Assembly (NCBI RefSeq): GCF_004322755.1
Contig: NZ_CP036401.1
Span: 6,758,001-6,822,000 of the forward strand
Direction: 5' to 3'
DNA from: Pseudoduganella albidiflava
GTDB lineage: Bacteria > Pseudomonadota > Gammaproteobacteria > Burkholderiales > Burkholderiaceae_D
DNA: 64,000 nucleotides
In this document: positions 14,441 to 23,098 of the stretch, piece by piece
Numbering within the stretch: the first letter of the stretch is position 1
Layout of the letters: every line of letters begins with the position of its first letter
The notes under the pieces: generated by a model
Seen by the model: the letters and a program-made list of their open reading frames with translations, nothing else
Told to the model about the DNA's origin: nothing
The model's database searches: none
Program-made: the position numbers and the translations under genes

Positions 14441-16150
14441 ATGCCCCATGACGTCCCGCTGATCACCACCATCGCTGCCGCGCTCGGCTTCGGTCTCGTC
14501 CTCGGCTTCATCGCCGCCCGCCTCAAATTGCCCGCCCTGGTCGGCTATCTCGCCGCCGGCATCCTGCTGGGCCCCGCCACCCCCGGCTTCGTCGCCGATG
14601 CCGCGCTGGCCGGCCAGCTGGCCGAGATCGGCGTCATGCTGATGATGTTCGGCGTGGGCCTGCATTTCTCGCTGGAAGACCTGTGGGAAGTGCGCAAGGT
14701 GGCGCTGCCCGGCGCCCTGCTGCAGATTGCCGCCGCCACCGCGATGGGCATGGGCCTGGCGCACTGGTGGGGCTGGTCGATCGGCGGCGGGCTGGTGTTC
14801 GGGCTGGCACTGTCTGTCGCCAGTACCGTGGTGCTGCTGCGCGCGCTGGAAGAACGGGGCATCCTCGATACCTTCAACGGCCGCATCGCAGTGGGCTGGC
14901 TGGTCGTCGAAGACCTGGTGACGGTGATCGTGCTGGTGCTGCTGCCGGCGCTGGCGCCTTCGCTGGGCGGCGACACGACCGGCGTCGATCCGAACGCCAG
15001 CATCTGGATGACGCTGGCCATCACGCTGGGCAAGGTGGCGGTATTCGTCGTCTTCATGCTGGCGGTGGGCCGCAAGCTGTTCCCGTGGATCCTCTGGCAA
15101 GTGGCGCGCACCGGCTCGCGTGAACTGTTCACGCTGTGCGTAATCGCGGCCGCCGTCGGCATCGCGTTCGCGGCAACCAAGCTGTTCGGCATCTCGTTCG
15201 CGCTGGGCGCCTTCTTCGCCGGCATGGTGCTGCGTGAATCGGCGCTGGCGCACCGCGCGGCGCAGGAATCACTGCCGCTGCGCGACGCCTTCGCGGTGCT
15301 GTTCTTCGTGTCGGTCGGCATGCTGTTCGAACCGTCCATCATCATGGAACAGCCGCTGCAGCTGCTGGCGGTGGTGGCGATCATCATCTTCGGCAAGTCG
15401 CTGGCCGCCTTCCTGCTGGTGGTGCTGCTGCGCTATCCGGTCAAGACGGCGCTGATGGTGTCGGCCAGCCTGGCCCAGATCGGCGAGTTTTCGTTCATCC
15501 TCGCCGCCCTGGGCATTTCGCTGAAGCTCATGCCGCAAGATGGCCAGAGCCTGCTGCTGGCCGGCGCCATCATCTCGATCGCCCTCAATCCGCTGGTGTT
15601 CGCCGCCAGCGGGCCGCTGGAGCGCTGGCTCGGCCGCAACAAGCTGCTGGCGGCCAAGTTCGACCGGCCGGCCGACCCGCTGGCCGAACTGCCGATGACC
15701 ACGGCGCGCACCAAGCTGTCCGGCCAGGTCGTGCTGGTGGGTTACGGCCGCGTCGGGCGCCACATCGCCCGCACGCTCAACGAGCACGGCATTCACTACG
15801 TGGTGGCGGAACAGAACCGCGAACTGGTCGACGAACTGCGGCGCGACGGCATCCCCGCCGTCGCCGGCAACGCGGGCGAGCCGGCGGTGCTGATCCAGGC
15901 CCACATCGCCCACGCCAGGATGCTGGTGATCGCCACCCCGGATACCTTCCACGTGCGCGCGATGATCGAAACGGCGCGTGCGCTGAATCCGGGCATCCGC
16001 ACCGTCGTGCGCACCCACAGCGACGAGGAAGCGGACATGCTGCGCAAGGAGCAGGCCGGCAAGATCTTCATCGGCGAACAGGTCCTCGCCGACAGCATGA
16101 GCGACTACGTGCTCGACACCTTCCGCCAGCCGGCCGTGGCCGCCCATTGA
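14441..16150 (+). CDS. CPA2-family cation/proton antiporter with TrkA-N domain (YbaL/KefB-like)
   Basis: 569 residues. Residues 1-390 form about 12 membrane helices with the CPA2 pattern (LKLPALVGYLAAGILLGP near the start; SVASTVVLLRALEE; LFGISFALGAFFAGMV). After a short linker comes a cytoplasmic Rossmann RCK/TrkA-N domain, VVLVGYGRVGRHIA at about 428, ending in SMSDYVLDTF. Proteins of this type exchange K+ or Na+ for protons and are gated by a nucleotide or other ligand at the TrkA-N domain. There is no separate KefF/KefG ancillary gene, which favours the YbaL-like group. Transcribed alone. Confidence 0.9.
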   Translation: MPHDVPLITTIAAALGFGLVLGFIAARLKLPALVGYLAAGILLGPATPGFVADAALAGQLAEIGVMLMMFGVGLHFSLEDLWEVRKVALPGALLQIAAATAMGMGLAHWWGWSIGGGLVFGLALSVASTVVLLRALEERGILDTFNGRIAVGWLVVEDLVTVIVLVLLPALAPSLGGDTTGVDPNASIWMTLAITLGKVAVFVVFMLAVGRKLFPWILWQVARTGSRELFTLCVIAAAVGIAFAATKLFGISFALGAFFAGMVLRESALAHRAAQESLPLRDAFAVLFFVSVGMLFEPSIIMEQPLQLLAVVAIIIFGKSLAAFLLVVLLRYPVKTALMVSASLAQIGEFSFILAALGISLKLMPQDGQSLLLAGAIISIALNPLVFAASGPLERWLGRNKLLAAKFDRPADPLAELPMTTARTKLSGQVVLVGYGRVGRHIARTLNEHGIHYVVAEQNRELVDELRRDGIPAVAGNAGEPAVLIQAHIAHARMLVIATPDTFHVRAMIETARALNPGIRTVVRTHSDEEADMLRKEQAGKIFIGEQVLADSMSDYVLDTFRQPAVAAH

Positions 16151-16296
16151 GCACCGCCGGGTTCGTGTCCGGAACTGGCCAGGTTCCAGGCGGACGCGAA
16201 CCGGGCAGCCGGGCGTGGAACAGGCTCGGTGCGCCAGTTAACCGTACACGCGTGGCTACCCTTGTGTTCCTTACCCCGTTACCGTACGCTGGAACC

Positions 16297-16941
16297 ATGA
16301 GGCAACTGTTGCTGCTATTGTGTTTAGGGTGGAGTGCGCCCGCGCTGGTGTTCGCGCAGGGGCCGCGTACCGACGCGCCCAAGCTGCAGGTAGCCGTCAA
16401 GCGCATCATGCAGGATGCGCTGCACATGTACGAGATCGATGCCAGCGGCACCGTACAGGCGCCGCTGCCGGTGGTCTGGCGCATCCTTACCGGGTATGAC
16501 AGGATGGAGGAATTCGTGCCGGACCTGGTGTCGTGCCGGGTGCTGTCACGCAACGGCAATGAAGTGATCATCGAACAGTTCGGCAATGCCCGCTTCCTGT
16601 TCATGTCCCGCTCGATCCACCTGATCGTGCGCGCGACCGAGCAACCGATGTCGTCGATCGATATCGCGCTCATTTCCGGCGACATGAAGCATTACGAATC
16701 GCGCTGGGAACTGGTGCCCGTGCCGGAAACGGGTGGCACGAAAGTGCTGTACACGGGCCGCATGATGCCCAGTTTCTACGTGCCGGGCATCCTCGGCACC
16801 AACATCATCCGCGGCGACATCGAGCGCATGATGGGCGCCGTGATGGCGCGGCTCGACAAGGGGATCGCCCCGCGCGCGCTGCCCTCGGCCGGCACGGACA
16901 TCGCCCGCACCGGCGCGGCCGTGCCGCCGGCGCCGCGCTGA
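16297..16941 (+). CDS. Exported SRPBCC (START-like) family protein
   Basis: 214 residues. A signal peptide covers 1-22 (RQLLLLLCLGWSAPALVFA). The rest has the polyketide-cyclase/SRPBCC fold: GTVQAPLPVVWRILTGYDRM is the typical first strand-helix, followed by VSCRVLSRNGNEVIIEQ and a long C-terminal helix (GDIERMMGAVMARLDKG). Such proteins hold a hydrophobic ligand in a deep cavity; the ligand is unknown. The open frame continues upstream to 16147, overlapping the antiporter stop, but the extension is Arg/Gly-rich and destroys the signal peptide, so 16297 was preferred. Confidence 0.78.
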   Translation: MRQLLLLLCLGWSAPALVFAQGPRTDAPKLQVAVKRIMQDALHMYEIDASGTVQAPLPVVWRILTGYDRMEEFVPDLVSCRVLSRNGNEVIIEQFGNARFLFMSRSIHLIVRATEQPMSSIDIALISGDMKHYESRWELVPVPETGGTKVLYTGRMMPSFYVPGILGTNIIRGDIERMMGAVMARLDKGIAPRALPSAGTDIARTGAAVPPAPR

Positions 16942-16966
16942 CCATCGTTGCCCGGCCCCGAGCCGC

Positions 16967-17419
16967 TCAGGCCGGGTATTGGTCGCGGGTCCGTACTTCG
17001 GCGAAATTCTCCAGGCTGCCGATCCGGATCACCACGGGGTTCATGCTTGCCTGCGCATGCATCGGCCGCCAGGCGAACTTCCATTCCTGCTCCGCCGCGT
17101 CCTGCGCGGCCATCGTGAACGCCGAGCCCAGCCGCGCACGGCTGCCGTATTCGACGGCGCCGTCGATACCGGCCCAGTTCGGCAGCGTGCGCTGCACGGC
17201 GCGGTGCACGCGTTCGCCGAATTCCTCGGTGTTATGGATGACCAGGCAAGCATCGGCGCCGAAATGGTCGAACAGGTCGCGGCTCCATGCCTGCGAGAAC
17301 GACAGCGTGAGGAAGCCGGCATCGGGCCGCAGCACGAAATGGCCCAGGCTGAGCGCCTGCTCCAGTTCGTTGCGGGGGCCATAGCGGTGCAGGGTCGGGG
17401 GGCGTTGGTAGTCGTGCAT
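16967..17419 (-). CDS. Conserved-looking hypothetical protein, 150 aa
   Basis: Not recognised. Soluble, no signal peptide or membrane segment. It is rich in aromatic residues and His (FLTLSFSQAWSRDLFDHFG; EWKFAWRPMHAQ) and looks like a folded alpha/beta domain rather than a chance frame. Codon usage matches neighbouring genes. It is followed on the same strand by the prior convergent gap and preceded by the 13-bp repeat region and the DUF2721 gene. No function is proposed. Confidence 0.65.
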   Translation of the reverse strand: MHDYQRPPTLHRYGPRNELEQALSLGHFVLRPDAGFLTLSFSQAWSRDLFDHFGADACLVIHNTEEFGERVHRAVQRTLPNWAGIDGAVEYGSRARLGSAFTMAAQDAAEQEWKFAWRPMHAQASMNPVVIRIGSLENFAEVRTRDQYPA

Positions 17420-17435
17420 GAATTCGTGCCTAAGT

Positions 17436-17474
17436 TTATTTCGTGGCGTTATTTCGTGGCGTTATTTCGCGGCC
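17436..17474 (-). repeat. Three 13-bp tandem units at the stop codon of the DUF2721 gene
   Basis: On the minus strand the unit is CGCCACGAAATAA, present at 17449-17461 and 17436-17448 and, as GGCCGCGAAATAA, at 17462-17474, where the TAA is the actual stop codon. The last codons plus stop have been repeated downstream, giving three TAA triplets at 13-bp spacing, each in a different frame. Confidence 0.88.
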
Positions 17475-17932
17475 TGCTCGCCGGCTTTGGGTGCCCGGCG
17501 CACATGGCGCATCGCGCGCATCGCCGACGAAGCGATGAAGATCTCGCGCAGCAGGAAGCCGAAGCTGGCGATCAGGCTGCCCACCGACGCGGCAAACAGG
17601 CCGGCGATGTATTTGTCGAGCGTGACGTCGGTGGTATCGCCCACGAACAGCAGGGCGATCACGATGCCGACGAACAGGCCGCACAGCGTCGACAGCGTGA
17701 TCGCCATGTTGATGTAGTGCGAGCGGCGGTACAGCACGTCCAGCTCGGTCAGGTAATTGTCGTTGTAGGCGATGTCGAGCCGGTCTTCGAGTACGCGCGA
17801 GCGGTCGATGATGCGTGCCAGGCGATTGATCAGCACCATCAGGGCGGTGCAGACACCGTTCAGGAGAAATACCGGTGCGATCGCCAGTTGAATGATGTGG
17901 CCGATGTCGCCCAGCTGAATGTTCATTGCCAT
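17462..17932 (-). CDS. DUF2721 family membrane protein
   Basis: 156 residues with three probable membrane helices: about 10-33 (IIQLAIAPVFLLNGVCTALM), 73-97 (MAITLSTLCGLFVGIVIALL) and 108-132 (IAGLFAASVGSLIASFGFLL). Between the first two is a charged loop containing RLARIIDRSRVLED, the signature region of DUF2721. The ending is basic. Role unknown; a small inner-membrane protein. The start is ATG at 17932; a second ATG at 17926 would also do. The long open extension upstream overlaps the prolyl aminopeptidase gene and was rejected. Confidence 0.82.
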   Translation of the reverse strand: MAMNIQLGDIGHIIQLAIAPVFLLNGVCTALMVLINRLARIIDRSRVLEDRLDIAYNDNYLTELDVLYRRSHYINMAITLSTLCGLFVGIVIALLFVGDTTDVTLDKYIAGLFAASVGSLIASFGFLLREIFIASSAMRAMRHVRRAPKAGEQAAK

Positions 17933-18018
17933 ATTATTATGTGCGCTCCGCGGGACGACATGCCCGCTCCAGGCGCAAGTGTAGCAGGGCCGCCGCACGG
18001 CGGCGAAGGCCGGCTGGC

Positions 18019-18972
18019 TTAAAATCGCCCGAACCGGCGGAACGCTTCGGTGGCCGCCACCAGTTCGCGGCTGATGCCCAGCTCCATGGCCCCGTGGCCG
18101 GCGTCCGGCACCATTTTCACGACCGAGCCCGGCCAGTGCCGGTGCAGCTGCCACGCGGTGACCGGCGGGCAGATCACATCGTAGCGCCCGTGCACGATCA
18201 CGGCCGGCAGGTGGGCGATGCGCTCCACGTTCTTCAGCAGCTGGCCTTCCTCGAAAAAGCCCAGGTTGGCCATATAGTGCGCTTCCAGCCGGCCCAGCCC
18301 CAGGTCCAGCGTATCGCACGGCGCTTCTTCCGGCTGCGGCATCAGGAATACGCGGCGCCCTTCGAAGCGGCTCCATGCCCGGACCGCCGGCCAGTAGATG
18401 TCCGGATCGGCATCCATGATGCGCCGGTAGTAGGCCTGGAGCAGGTCACCGCGCTCCGCTTCGGGAATGACGGCCGCGAATTCCTCGTGGATTTCCGGAT
18501 GAAACCACCGGGCGCCGTCGATGAACCAGTCGATTTCCCGCGTCGTGCACAGGAAGACCCCGCGCAGCACGAAACCAAGGCAGCGCTCCGGGTGGGTCTG
18601 GCCATAGGCCAGCGCCAGCGTCGAGCCCCACGAACCGCCGAACACGAGCCACCGGTCGATGCCCATCAGTTCGCGCAGCCGCTCCATGTCCGACACCAGC
18701 AGTTGCGTGGTGTTGCCGCGCGTTTCACCCAGCGGCGTCGACTTGCCGGCGCCACGCTGGTCGAACAGGATCACCCGGTAGTGGCGTGGATCGAAGAAGC
18801 GCCGGTGCTGCACGGACAGTCCGGCCCCCGGCCCGCCATGCAGGAACACCACGGGAATGCCCTGCGGGTTGCCCACCTCTTCCCAGTAGATCGTGTGCAG
18901 CTCGTCCACCTGCAGCATGCCGGTGCGCAGCGGGTCGACGGGCGGGAACAGGTAGGCGGAAGGGTCGGGCAT
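18019..18972 (-). CDS. pip: Prolyl aminopeptidase (proline iminopeptidase)
   Basis: 317 residues, alpha/beta hydrolase of family S33. It shows the oxyanion-hole motif HGGPGAG, FDQRGAGKS typical of prolyl aminopeptidases, nucleophile Ser114 in GGSWGS, Asp in GRYDVICPP and His in DAGHGAME. It removes N-terminal proline from peptides in the cytoplasm. Length and motifs match the bacterial enzyme closely. The start was set at the ATG giving MPDPSAYLFPP; upstream in-frame codons are low-complexity. It lies 23 bp downstream of the PLP enzyme gene on the same strand and may be cotranscribed with it. Confidence 0.94.
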   Translation of the reverse strand: MPDPSAYLFPPVDPLRTGMLQVDELHTIYWEEVGNPQGIPVVFLHGGPGAGLSVQHRRFFDPRHYRVILFDQRGAGKSTPLGETRGNTTQLLVSDMERLRELMGIDRWLVFGGSWGSTLALAYGQTHPERCLGFVLRGVFLCTTREIDWFIDGARWFHPEIHEEFAAVIPEAERGDLLQAYYRRIMDADPDIYWPAVRAWSRFEGRRVFLMPQPEEAPCDTLDLGLGRLEAHYMANLGFFEEGQLLKNVERIAHLPAVIVHGRYDVICPPVTAWQLHRHWPGSVVKMVPDAGHGAMELGISRELVAATEAFRRFGRF

Positions 18973-18995
18973 GTGGCGGCTCCTCAAAAAAATCG

Positions 18996-20312
18996 TCAAA
19001 AAAGTGTGTTGATGGCACGTTGCACATTGTAATCGTCGTCGACGAGCAGCAGTACCGGCCACTTGTCGAACGTGGTGCAGGGATGCGAGATGCCGCAGCC
19101 GACCAGGTCGCCTACCTGGACGTCCACCCCGTCCGGCAGCCGCAGATAGGCATGCTGGTCGTTCATCTTGTCGATGCGCGCGCCGTCCGGCAATGCGGCG
19201 GGATGGACGGCACCCGGGCGGTGCACGGCCAGCGCAAGCGGCAATCTCAGGTCGTACGACGCGTCGCGCTTACCCATCGACAGGATCGCCAGGCCCGGCT
19301 CCGGCCGCGACAGCACGATGCTCCACACTTCGAGTGCCGGCCGCAGTCCGTCGGCCGCATGGGCTTCGGCCCCTTCGCGCGCCGCCAGTTCCGCCGTCAG
19401 TTCCAGGTAGTGGCCATGATCGCTGGTCAGGTAGCAACCGCTGCGCAACACCGGCAGTACCGGCCGCGACAGGCCCGCCACCGCGCCGAACGCACGCGCC
19501 ACCAGGTCGAAATACGACGAGCCTCCCGCGGACAGCAGGATCTGCGGGCCGCCGAACAATCCCTCCGCATCGAGCTGCCGCGCCAGCGCGCTTACCTGGG
19601 CAAGGAAGGCCTCGACGCGCTCGACATCGGCGGCCCGGTCATCGCTGACCAGCAAGCCTTCATAGCCTTCGATGCCGGCCAGTTGCAATCCGGCCGCCGC
19701 GGCAATGGTACGTGCCAGGGCCAGCGCATCGTCAAGCGTACGGCAGCCCGCGCGCTTGCCGGCAATGCCCAGCTCCACCAGCACCGGCAGCGGCCGCCCG
19801 ATCCCGGCGCCGGCCGCGGCGCCGGACAGCCGCCGCACGCCTTCCGCCGAATCGGCCAGTACGAACAACTCGAAGCCGGGATCGTCGCGCAGCAGTGCCA
19901 GCAGCGCGCGAATATCGGCCAAGGCGACCAGTTCGTTGGCCAGCAGCACGCGGCGCACGCCGCAGCGCGCCGCGGCCAGCACCTGCGGCGCCGTCGCCAG
20001 CGTGATGCCCCATGCGCCGTTGGCCAGCTGGGCGCCGAACAGTTGCGGGCTCATCGTGGTCTTGCCGTGCGGCGCCAGCACCACATCGTAGCGGGCGCAA
20101 AAAGCCCGCATCCAGCCCAGGTTGTGCAGGAGGCTGGAGGTCTTCAGCACGGCCACCGGAAAACTGGTGTCGGCCGCGAGCACGTTCCAGCGCTGCACGC
20201 CGACCATGTGCTGGCGCAGCGGCTGCGCGATCGGCAAGCCCTTGGTGCCGGGCTGCAGCAGTTGTTCGTCGAGTTCAGCCAGGAACAGGCCGCCGTCGGG
20301 CAGGATGGTCAT
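18996..20312 (-). CDS. D-serine deaminase-like PLP enzyme (alanine racemase fold)
   Basis: 438 residues. The N-terminal barrel of fold-type III PLP enzymes is visible: the PLP lysine probably lies in LAPHGKTTMSPQLF. The C-terminal domain contains RSGCYLTSDHGHY and the metal/active-site motif GISHPCTTFDKWPVLLLVDDDY typical of D-threonine aldolase / D-serine dehydratase (DSD1-like) proteins. Such enzymes deaminate D-serine or cleave D-3-hydroxyamino acids. The substrate cannot be fixed from sequence. GAGGA five bases before the ATG at 20312 decides the start. Confidence 0.82.
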   Translation of the reverse strand: MTILPDGGLFLAELDEQLLQPGTKGLPIAQPLRQHMVGVQRWNVLAADTSFPVAVLKTSSLLHNLGWMRAFCARYDVVLAPHGKTTMSPQLFGAQLANGAWGITLATAPQVLAAARCGVRRVLLANELVALADIRALLALLRDDPGFELFVLADSAEGVRRLSGAAAGAGIGRPLPVLVELGIAGKRAGCRTLDDALALARTIAAAAGLQLAGIEGYEGLLVSDDRAADVERVEAFLAQVSALARQLDAEGLFGGPQILLSAGGSSYFDLVARAFGAVAGLSRPVLPVLRSGCYLTSDHGHYLELTAELAAREGAEAHAADGLRPALEVWSIVLSRPEPGLAILSMGKRDASYDLRLPLALAVHRPGAVHPAALPDGARIDKMNDQHAYLRLPDGVDVQVGDLVGCGISHPCTTFDKWPVLLLVDDDYNVQRAINTLF

Positions 20313-20567
20313 GCGGTCCTCGCAAGCATGGAAAATTGTTGGGAATGACAGGGAAGCGCCGGGAATGGACGTTGGAACCGACGTTAAACCAGCCGCCAGG
20401 GCAGGCGCGAGGACAGTCGCCAACGAGGCCACCAGGACAGCAGCCGAAAACACGTCGGGGACAGGCCCCGGTGCGGGCTTGCCCGACACCAGGTACCTGT
20501 CCCCGCGTGCGCTACCTGTTACATGTTACCTGCACTGCCGGATACCGGCAGCTTGCCACATTGCCGC
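20313..20567. repeat. Intergenic region with dispersed GGGGACAGG palindrome
   Basis: Contains the inverted pair CGGGGACAGG (20456-20465) and CCTGTCCCCG (20496-20505), plus degenerate copies of CAGGACAG/ACCTGTTAC around 20405-20440 and 20510-20530. It resembles the short palindromic intergenic elements seen elsewhere in this window. No gene was found. Confidence 0.55.
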
Positions 20568-21308
20568 TTACGACATGTGCTGGCCGCCGTTGATGGCGAT
20601 GTTGGCGCCCGTCACGAAAGCGGCTTCATCCGACGCCAGGTAGGCGACCAGGCCAGCCACTTCATCCGGCTTGCCCAGGCGGCCCATCGGGATTTGCGGG
20701 AGGATCTTCGAATCCAGCACGTCCTGCGGGATTTCGGTGACCATCTTGGTGCCGATGTAGCCCGGCGAGATGGTATTCACGGTTACGCCCTTGCGCGCCA
20801 CTTCCAGCGCCAGCGCCTTGGTGAAACCGTGCACGCCAGCCTTCGCGGCCGAATAGTTGGTCTGGCCGAAGGCGCCCTTCTGGCCGTTGACGGAGGAGAT
20901 GTTGATGATCCGGCCCCAGCCGCGTTCGACCATGCCGTCGGTGACCGGTTTCGTCATGTTGAACACGGAATCCAGGTTCGTGCGCAGCACCGCATCCCAG
21001 TTCACCTTGTCCATCTTCTTGAACGTCATGTCACGGGTGATGCCCGCGTTGTTGACCAGCACGTCGACCGGTCCGATGTCGCGGGTAATCGCGGCAACGC
21101 ATGCCTGGGCCGACTCGTAGTCGCCCACGTCGGCCGGATAGGCGGCGAAGTTGTAACCCTTCTCCTTCATCTCGTCCAGCCAGGCCTGGTACTTCGTGTT
21201 GTTCGGGGAATACGTGGTTACTACCTTGTAGCCCAGTGCAAGCAGCTTGATGCTGATTGCTTCGCCCAGACCGCCCATGCCGCCCGTTACCAATGCAACT
21301 CGTGCCAT
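20568..21308 (-). CDS. phaB: Acetoacetyl-CoA reductase
   Basis: 246 residues, short-chain dehydrogenase. NADPH loop TGGMGGLGEAIS at 8-19, NNAG at 86-89, catalytic Ser139, Tyr152 and Lys156 (YSAAK). The C-terminal INGGQHMS is characteristic of PhaB. It reduces acetoacetyl-CoA to (R)-3-hydroxybutyryl-CoA in polyhydroxybutyrate synthesis in the cytoplasm. It lies downstream of phaA on the same strand with an 80-bp gap holding a terminator-like hairpin, which may set their relative expression. No phaC lies in this window. Confidence 0.95.
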   Translation of the reverse strand: MARVALVTGGMGGLGEAISIKLLALGYKVVTTYSPNNTKYQAWLDEMKEKGYNFAAYPADVGDYESAQACVAAITRDIGPVDVLVNNAGITRDMTFKKMDKVNWDAVLRTNLDSVFNMTKPVTDGMVERGWGRIINISSVNGQKGAFGQTNYSAAKAGVHGFTKALALEVARKGVTVNTISPGYIGTKMVTEIPQDVLDSKILPQIPMGRLGKPDEVAGLVAYLASDEAAFVTGANIAINGGQHMS

Positions 21309-21346
21309 ATGACATCCCCTCTAATTAGCGTACTCCGCACACAAAA

Positions 21347-21372
21347 ACAAAGGGCCACTGCGTATGTGGCCC
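21347..21372 (-). terminator. Terminator-like hairpin between phaA and phaB
   Basis: On the minus strand GGGCCAC-N7-GTGGCCC (21352-21372) is followed by a T-rich run broken by G. It may terminate part of the phaA transcript or stabilise its 3' end. Confidence 0.5.
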
Positions 21373-21388
21373 CCCTTCACTACTCTTG

Positions 21389-22567
21389 TTATTCGCGTTC
21401 GACGGCCAGCGCCACGCCCATGCCGCCGCCGATGCACAGCGAAGCCAGGCCTTTCTTGGCATCGCGGCGCACCATCTCGTGCAGCAGCGTTACCAGGATA
21501 CGCGCGCCGGAAGCGCCGATCGGGTGGCCGATGGCGATCGCGCCGCCGTTCACGTTGATCTTGCTGGTATCCCAGCCCATTTCCTGGTTCACGGCGCAAG
21601 CCTGCGCGGCGAAGGCTTCATTGATTTCCAGCAGGTCCAGGTCTTGCGGCGACCAGCCGGCCTTCTTCAGCGCCAGCGTGCTGGCCGGTACCGGGCCCAT
21701 GCCCATGTAGGCCGGGTCCAGGCCGGACGAAGCGTAAGCCTTGACGCGTGCCAGCGGCTTCAGGCCCAGTTCCTTGGCCTTCGAGGCGGACATCATCACC
21801 ACGGCGGCGGCGCCGTCGTTGAGGCCGGAGGCGTTACCGGCGGTAACGCTACCCTCCTTGTTGAAGGCGGGGCGCAAGCCCTGCAGGCCTTCCAGCGTGG
21901 AGCCGGCCTTGATGTATTCGTCGCTGTCGAACACGATCGTGCCCTTCTTCTGCGGGATTTCCAGCGGCAGGATCTCGTCCTTGAACTTGCCCTCCTTCTG
22001 CGCCTTTTCCGCCTTCAGCTGCGACTGCAGCGCGAATTCATCTTGCTGGGTGCGCGAGATTTCATACTTCTTCGCGACGTTCTCGGCGGTGATGCCCATG
22101 TGGTACTGGTTGTACACGTCCCACAGGCCATCGACGATCATGGTGTCCGTCATCTTCACGTCGCCCATGCGGAAGCCGTCGCGCGAACCGTTCAGCACGT
22201 GCGGCGAGGCGCTCATGTTTTCCTGGCCACCGGCGATGACGATGTCGGAGTCGCCCGCCTTGATCGCCTGCGCCGCCAGGAACGTGGCCTTCAGGCCGCT
22301 GCCGCACACCTTGTTGATCGTGTAGCCGGGAATCGCGTTCGGCAGGCCGGACTTGATCACCGCCTGGCGGCCCGGATTCTGGCCCACGCCGGCCGTCAGT
22401 ACCTGGCCCAGGATCACTTCGCTGATCAGGTTCGGATCGATGCCGGTCTGCGCCAGCAGGCCCTTGATCACGTGCGCACCGAGGTCGGCTGCGGGGGTCT
22501 TGGCCAGGCTGCCGCCAAATTTGCCGACCGCGGTACGGGCCGCGGCAACGATGACTACGTCTTCCAT
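21389..22567 (-). CDS. phaA: Acetyl-CoA C-acetyltransferase (beta-ketothiolase)
   Basis: 392 residues, the standard thiolase length. Acyl-accepting Cys88 in NKVCGSGLK, then GGQENMS, His in [10 protein letters not shown] and the second catalytic Cys in LCIGGGMG near the C-terminus. It condenses two acetyl-CoA to acetoacetyl-CoA, the first step of polyhydroxybutyrate synthesis. GGAG seven bases before the ATG at 22567 decides the start. The phasin gene lies upstream on the same strand and phaB downstream, making a small PHB cluster. Confidence 0.95.
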   Translation of the reverse strand: MEDVVIVAAARTAVGKFGGSLAKTPAADLGAHVIKGLLAQTGIDPNLISEVILGQVLTAGVGQNPGRQAVIKSGLPNAIPGYTINKVCGSGLKATFLAAQAIKAGDSDIVIAGGQENMSASPHVLNGSRDGFRMGDVKMTDTMIVDGLWDVYNQYHMGITAENVAKKYEISRTQQDEFALQSQLKAEKAQKEGKFKDEILPLEIPQKKGTIVFDSDEYIKAGSTLEGLQGLRPAFNKEGSVTAGNASGLNDGAAAVVMMSASKAKELGLKPLARVKAYASSGLDPAYMGMGPVPASTLALKKAGWSPQDLDLLEINEAFAAQACAVNQEMGWDTSKINVNGGAIAIGHPIGASGARILVTLLHEMVRRDAKKGLASLCIGGGMGVALAVERE

Positions 22568-22584
22568 GTACATTCTCCAGTGCA

Positions 22585-22601
22585 CTGACCAGCTAGGTCA
22601 G
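22585..22601. promoter_or_regulatory. Inverted repeat upstream of phaA
   Basis: CTGACC-N5-GGTCAG, a perfect 6-bp inverted repeat 18 bp before the phaA start. Its size and position would suit an operator; no regulator is assigned. Confidence 0.3.
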
Positions 22602-22627
22602 CAGGGTTGTCGAAGCGCTACTACTTT

Positions 22628-23098
22628 TCATTCTATCGGGTTGCGCGGCAAGCTACCAGCGAAGTCCTTGCTGAGCTCGCCTAAACGATGCTGGGCCGAA
22701 TTGGCCACGCCGACCACCTGGCGGCCATACCGCTGGGCACGTTCCATGGCTTGCTGGGAGTGCGACGCCGTCAGGCAGACCAGGTCGCGGGGTTCGCGCA
22801 CGAACAGCAACTGGTTCGAGACGGCGCTGGCCGCCGCGATACCCTCGCGCGTCGCATGCACGTTCAGCTCGACCAGGCTGGCGCCGCTTTCGAAGGCTGC
22901 GCGCAGCAGCGCATTGCAGCCGGCCACCTGCGATTCGGCGAAGCCGCGGGTGACATCGGCCAGCTCGGCTGGCAGCGCGTTCGGCAGCGCGGCCGGAAAT
23001 GCCGCCGAGAATGCCGCCGGCAGCGTCGCTGGCGGTGTCATCGGAAACGCGGCAGCAGCGGACCAGTCGTGGAAGAACTGCGGGGAAAGCATGAACAT
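22628..23098 (-). CDS. Phasin family protein
   Basis: 156 residues. Residues ~10-45 are Ala/Pro-rich with near repeats (AAFSAAFPAALPNALPAEL). The remainder is amphipathic helix (CNALLRAAFESGASLVELN; SNQLLFVREPRDLVCLTASH) resembling phasins, which coat PHB granules. Phasin-like RDL and SHSQQAMERAQRYGR segments are visible. Start: ATG at 23098, seven bases after AAAGGA; an ATG two codons later is an alternative. Position directly upstream of phaA supports the assignment. Upstream lies a striking 14-bp repeat array. Confidence 0.75.
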   Translation of the reverse strand: MFMLSPQFFHDWSAAAAFPMTPPATLPAAFSAAFPAALPNALPAELADVTRGFAESQVAGCNALLRAAFESGASLVELNVHATREGIAAASAVSNQLLFVREPRDLVCLTASHSQQAMERAQRYGRQVVGVANSAQHRLGELSKDFAGSLPRNPIE

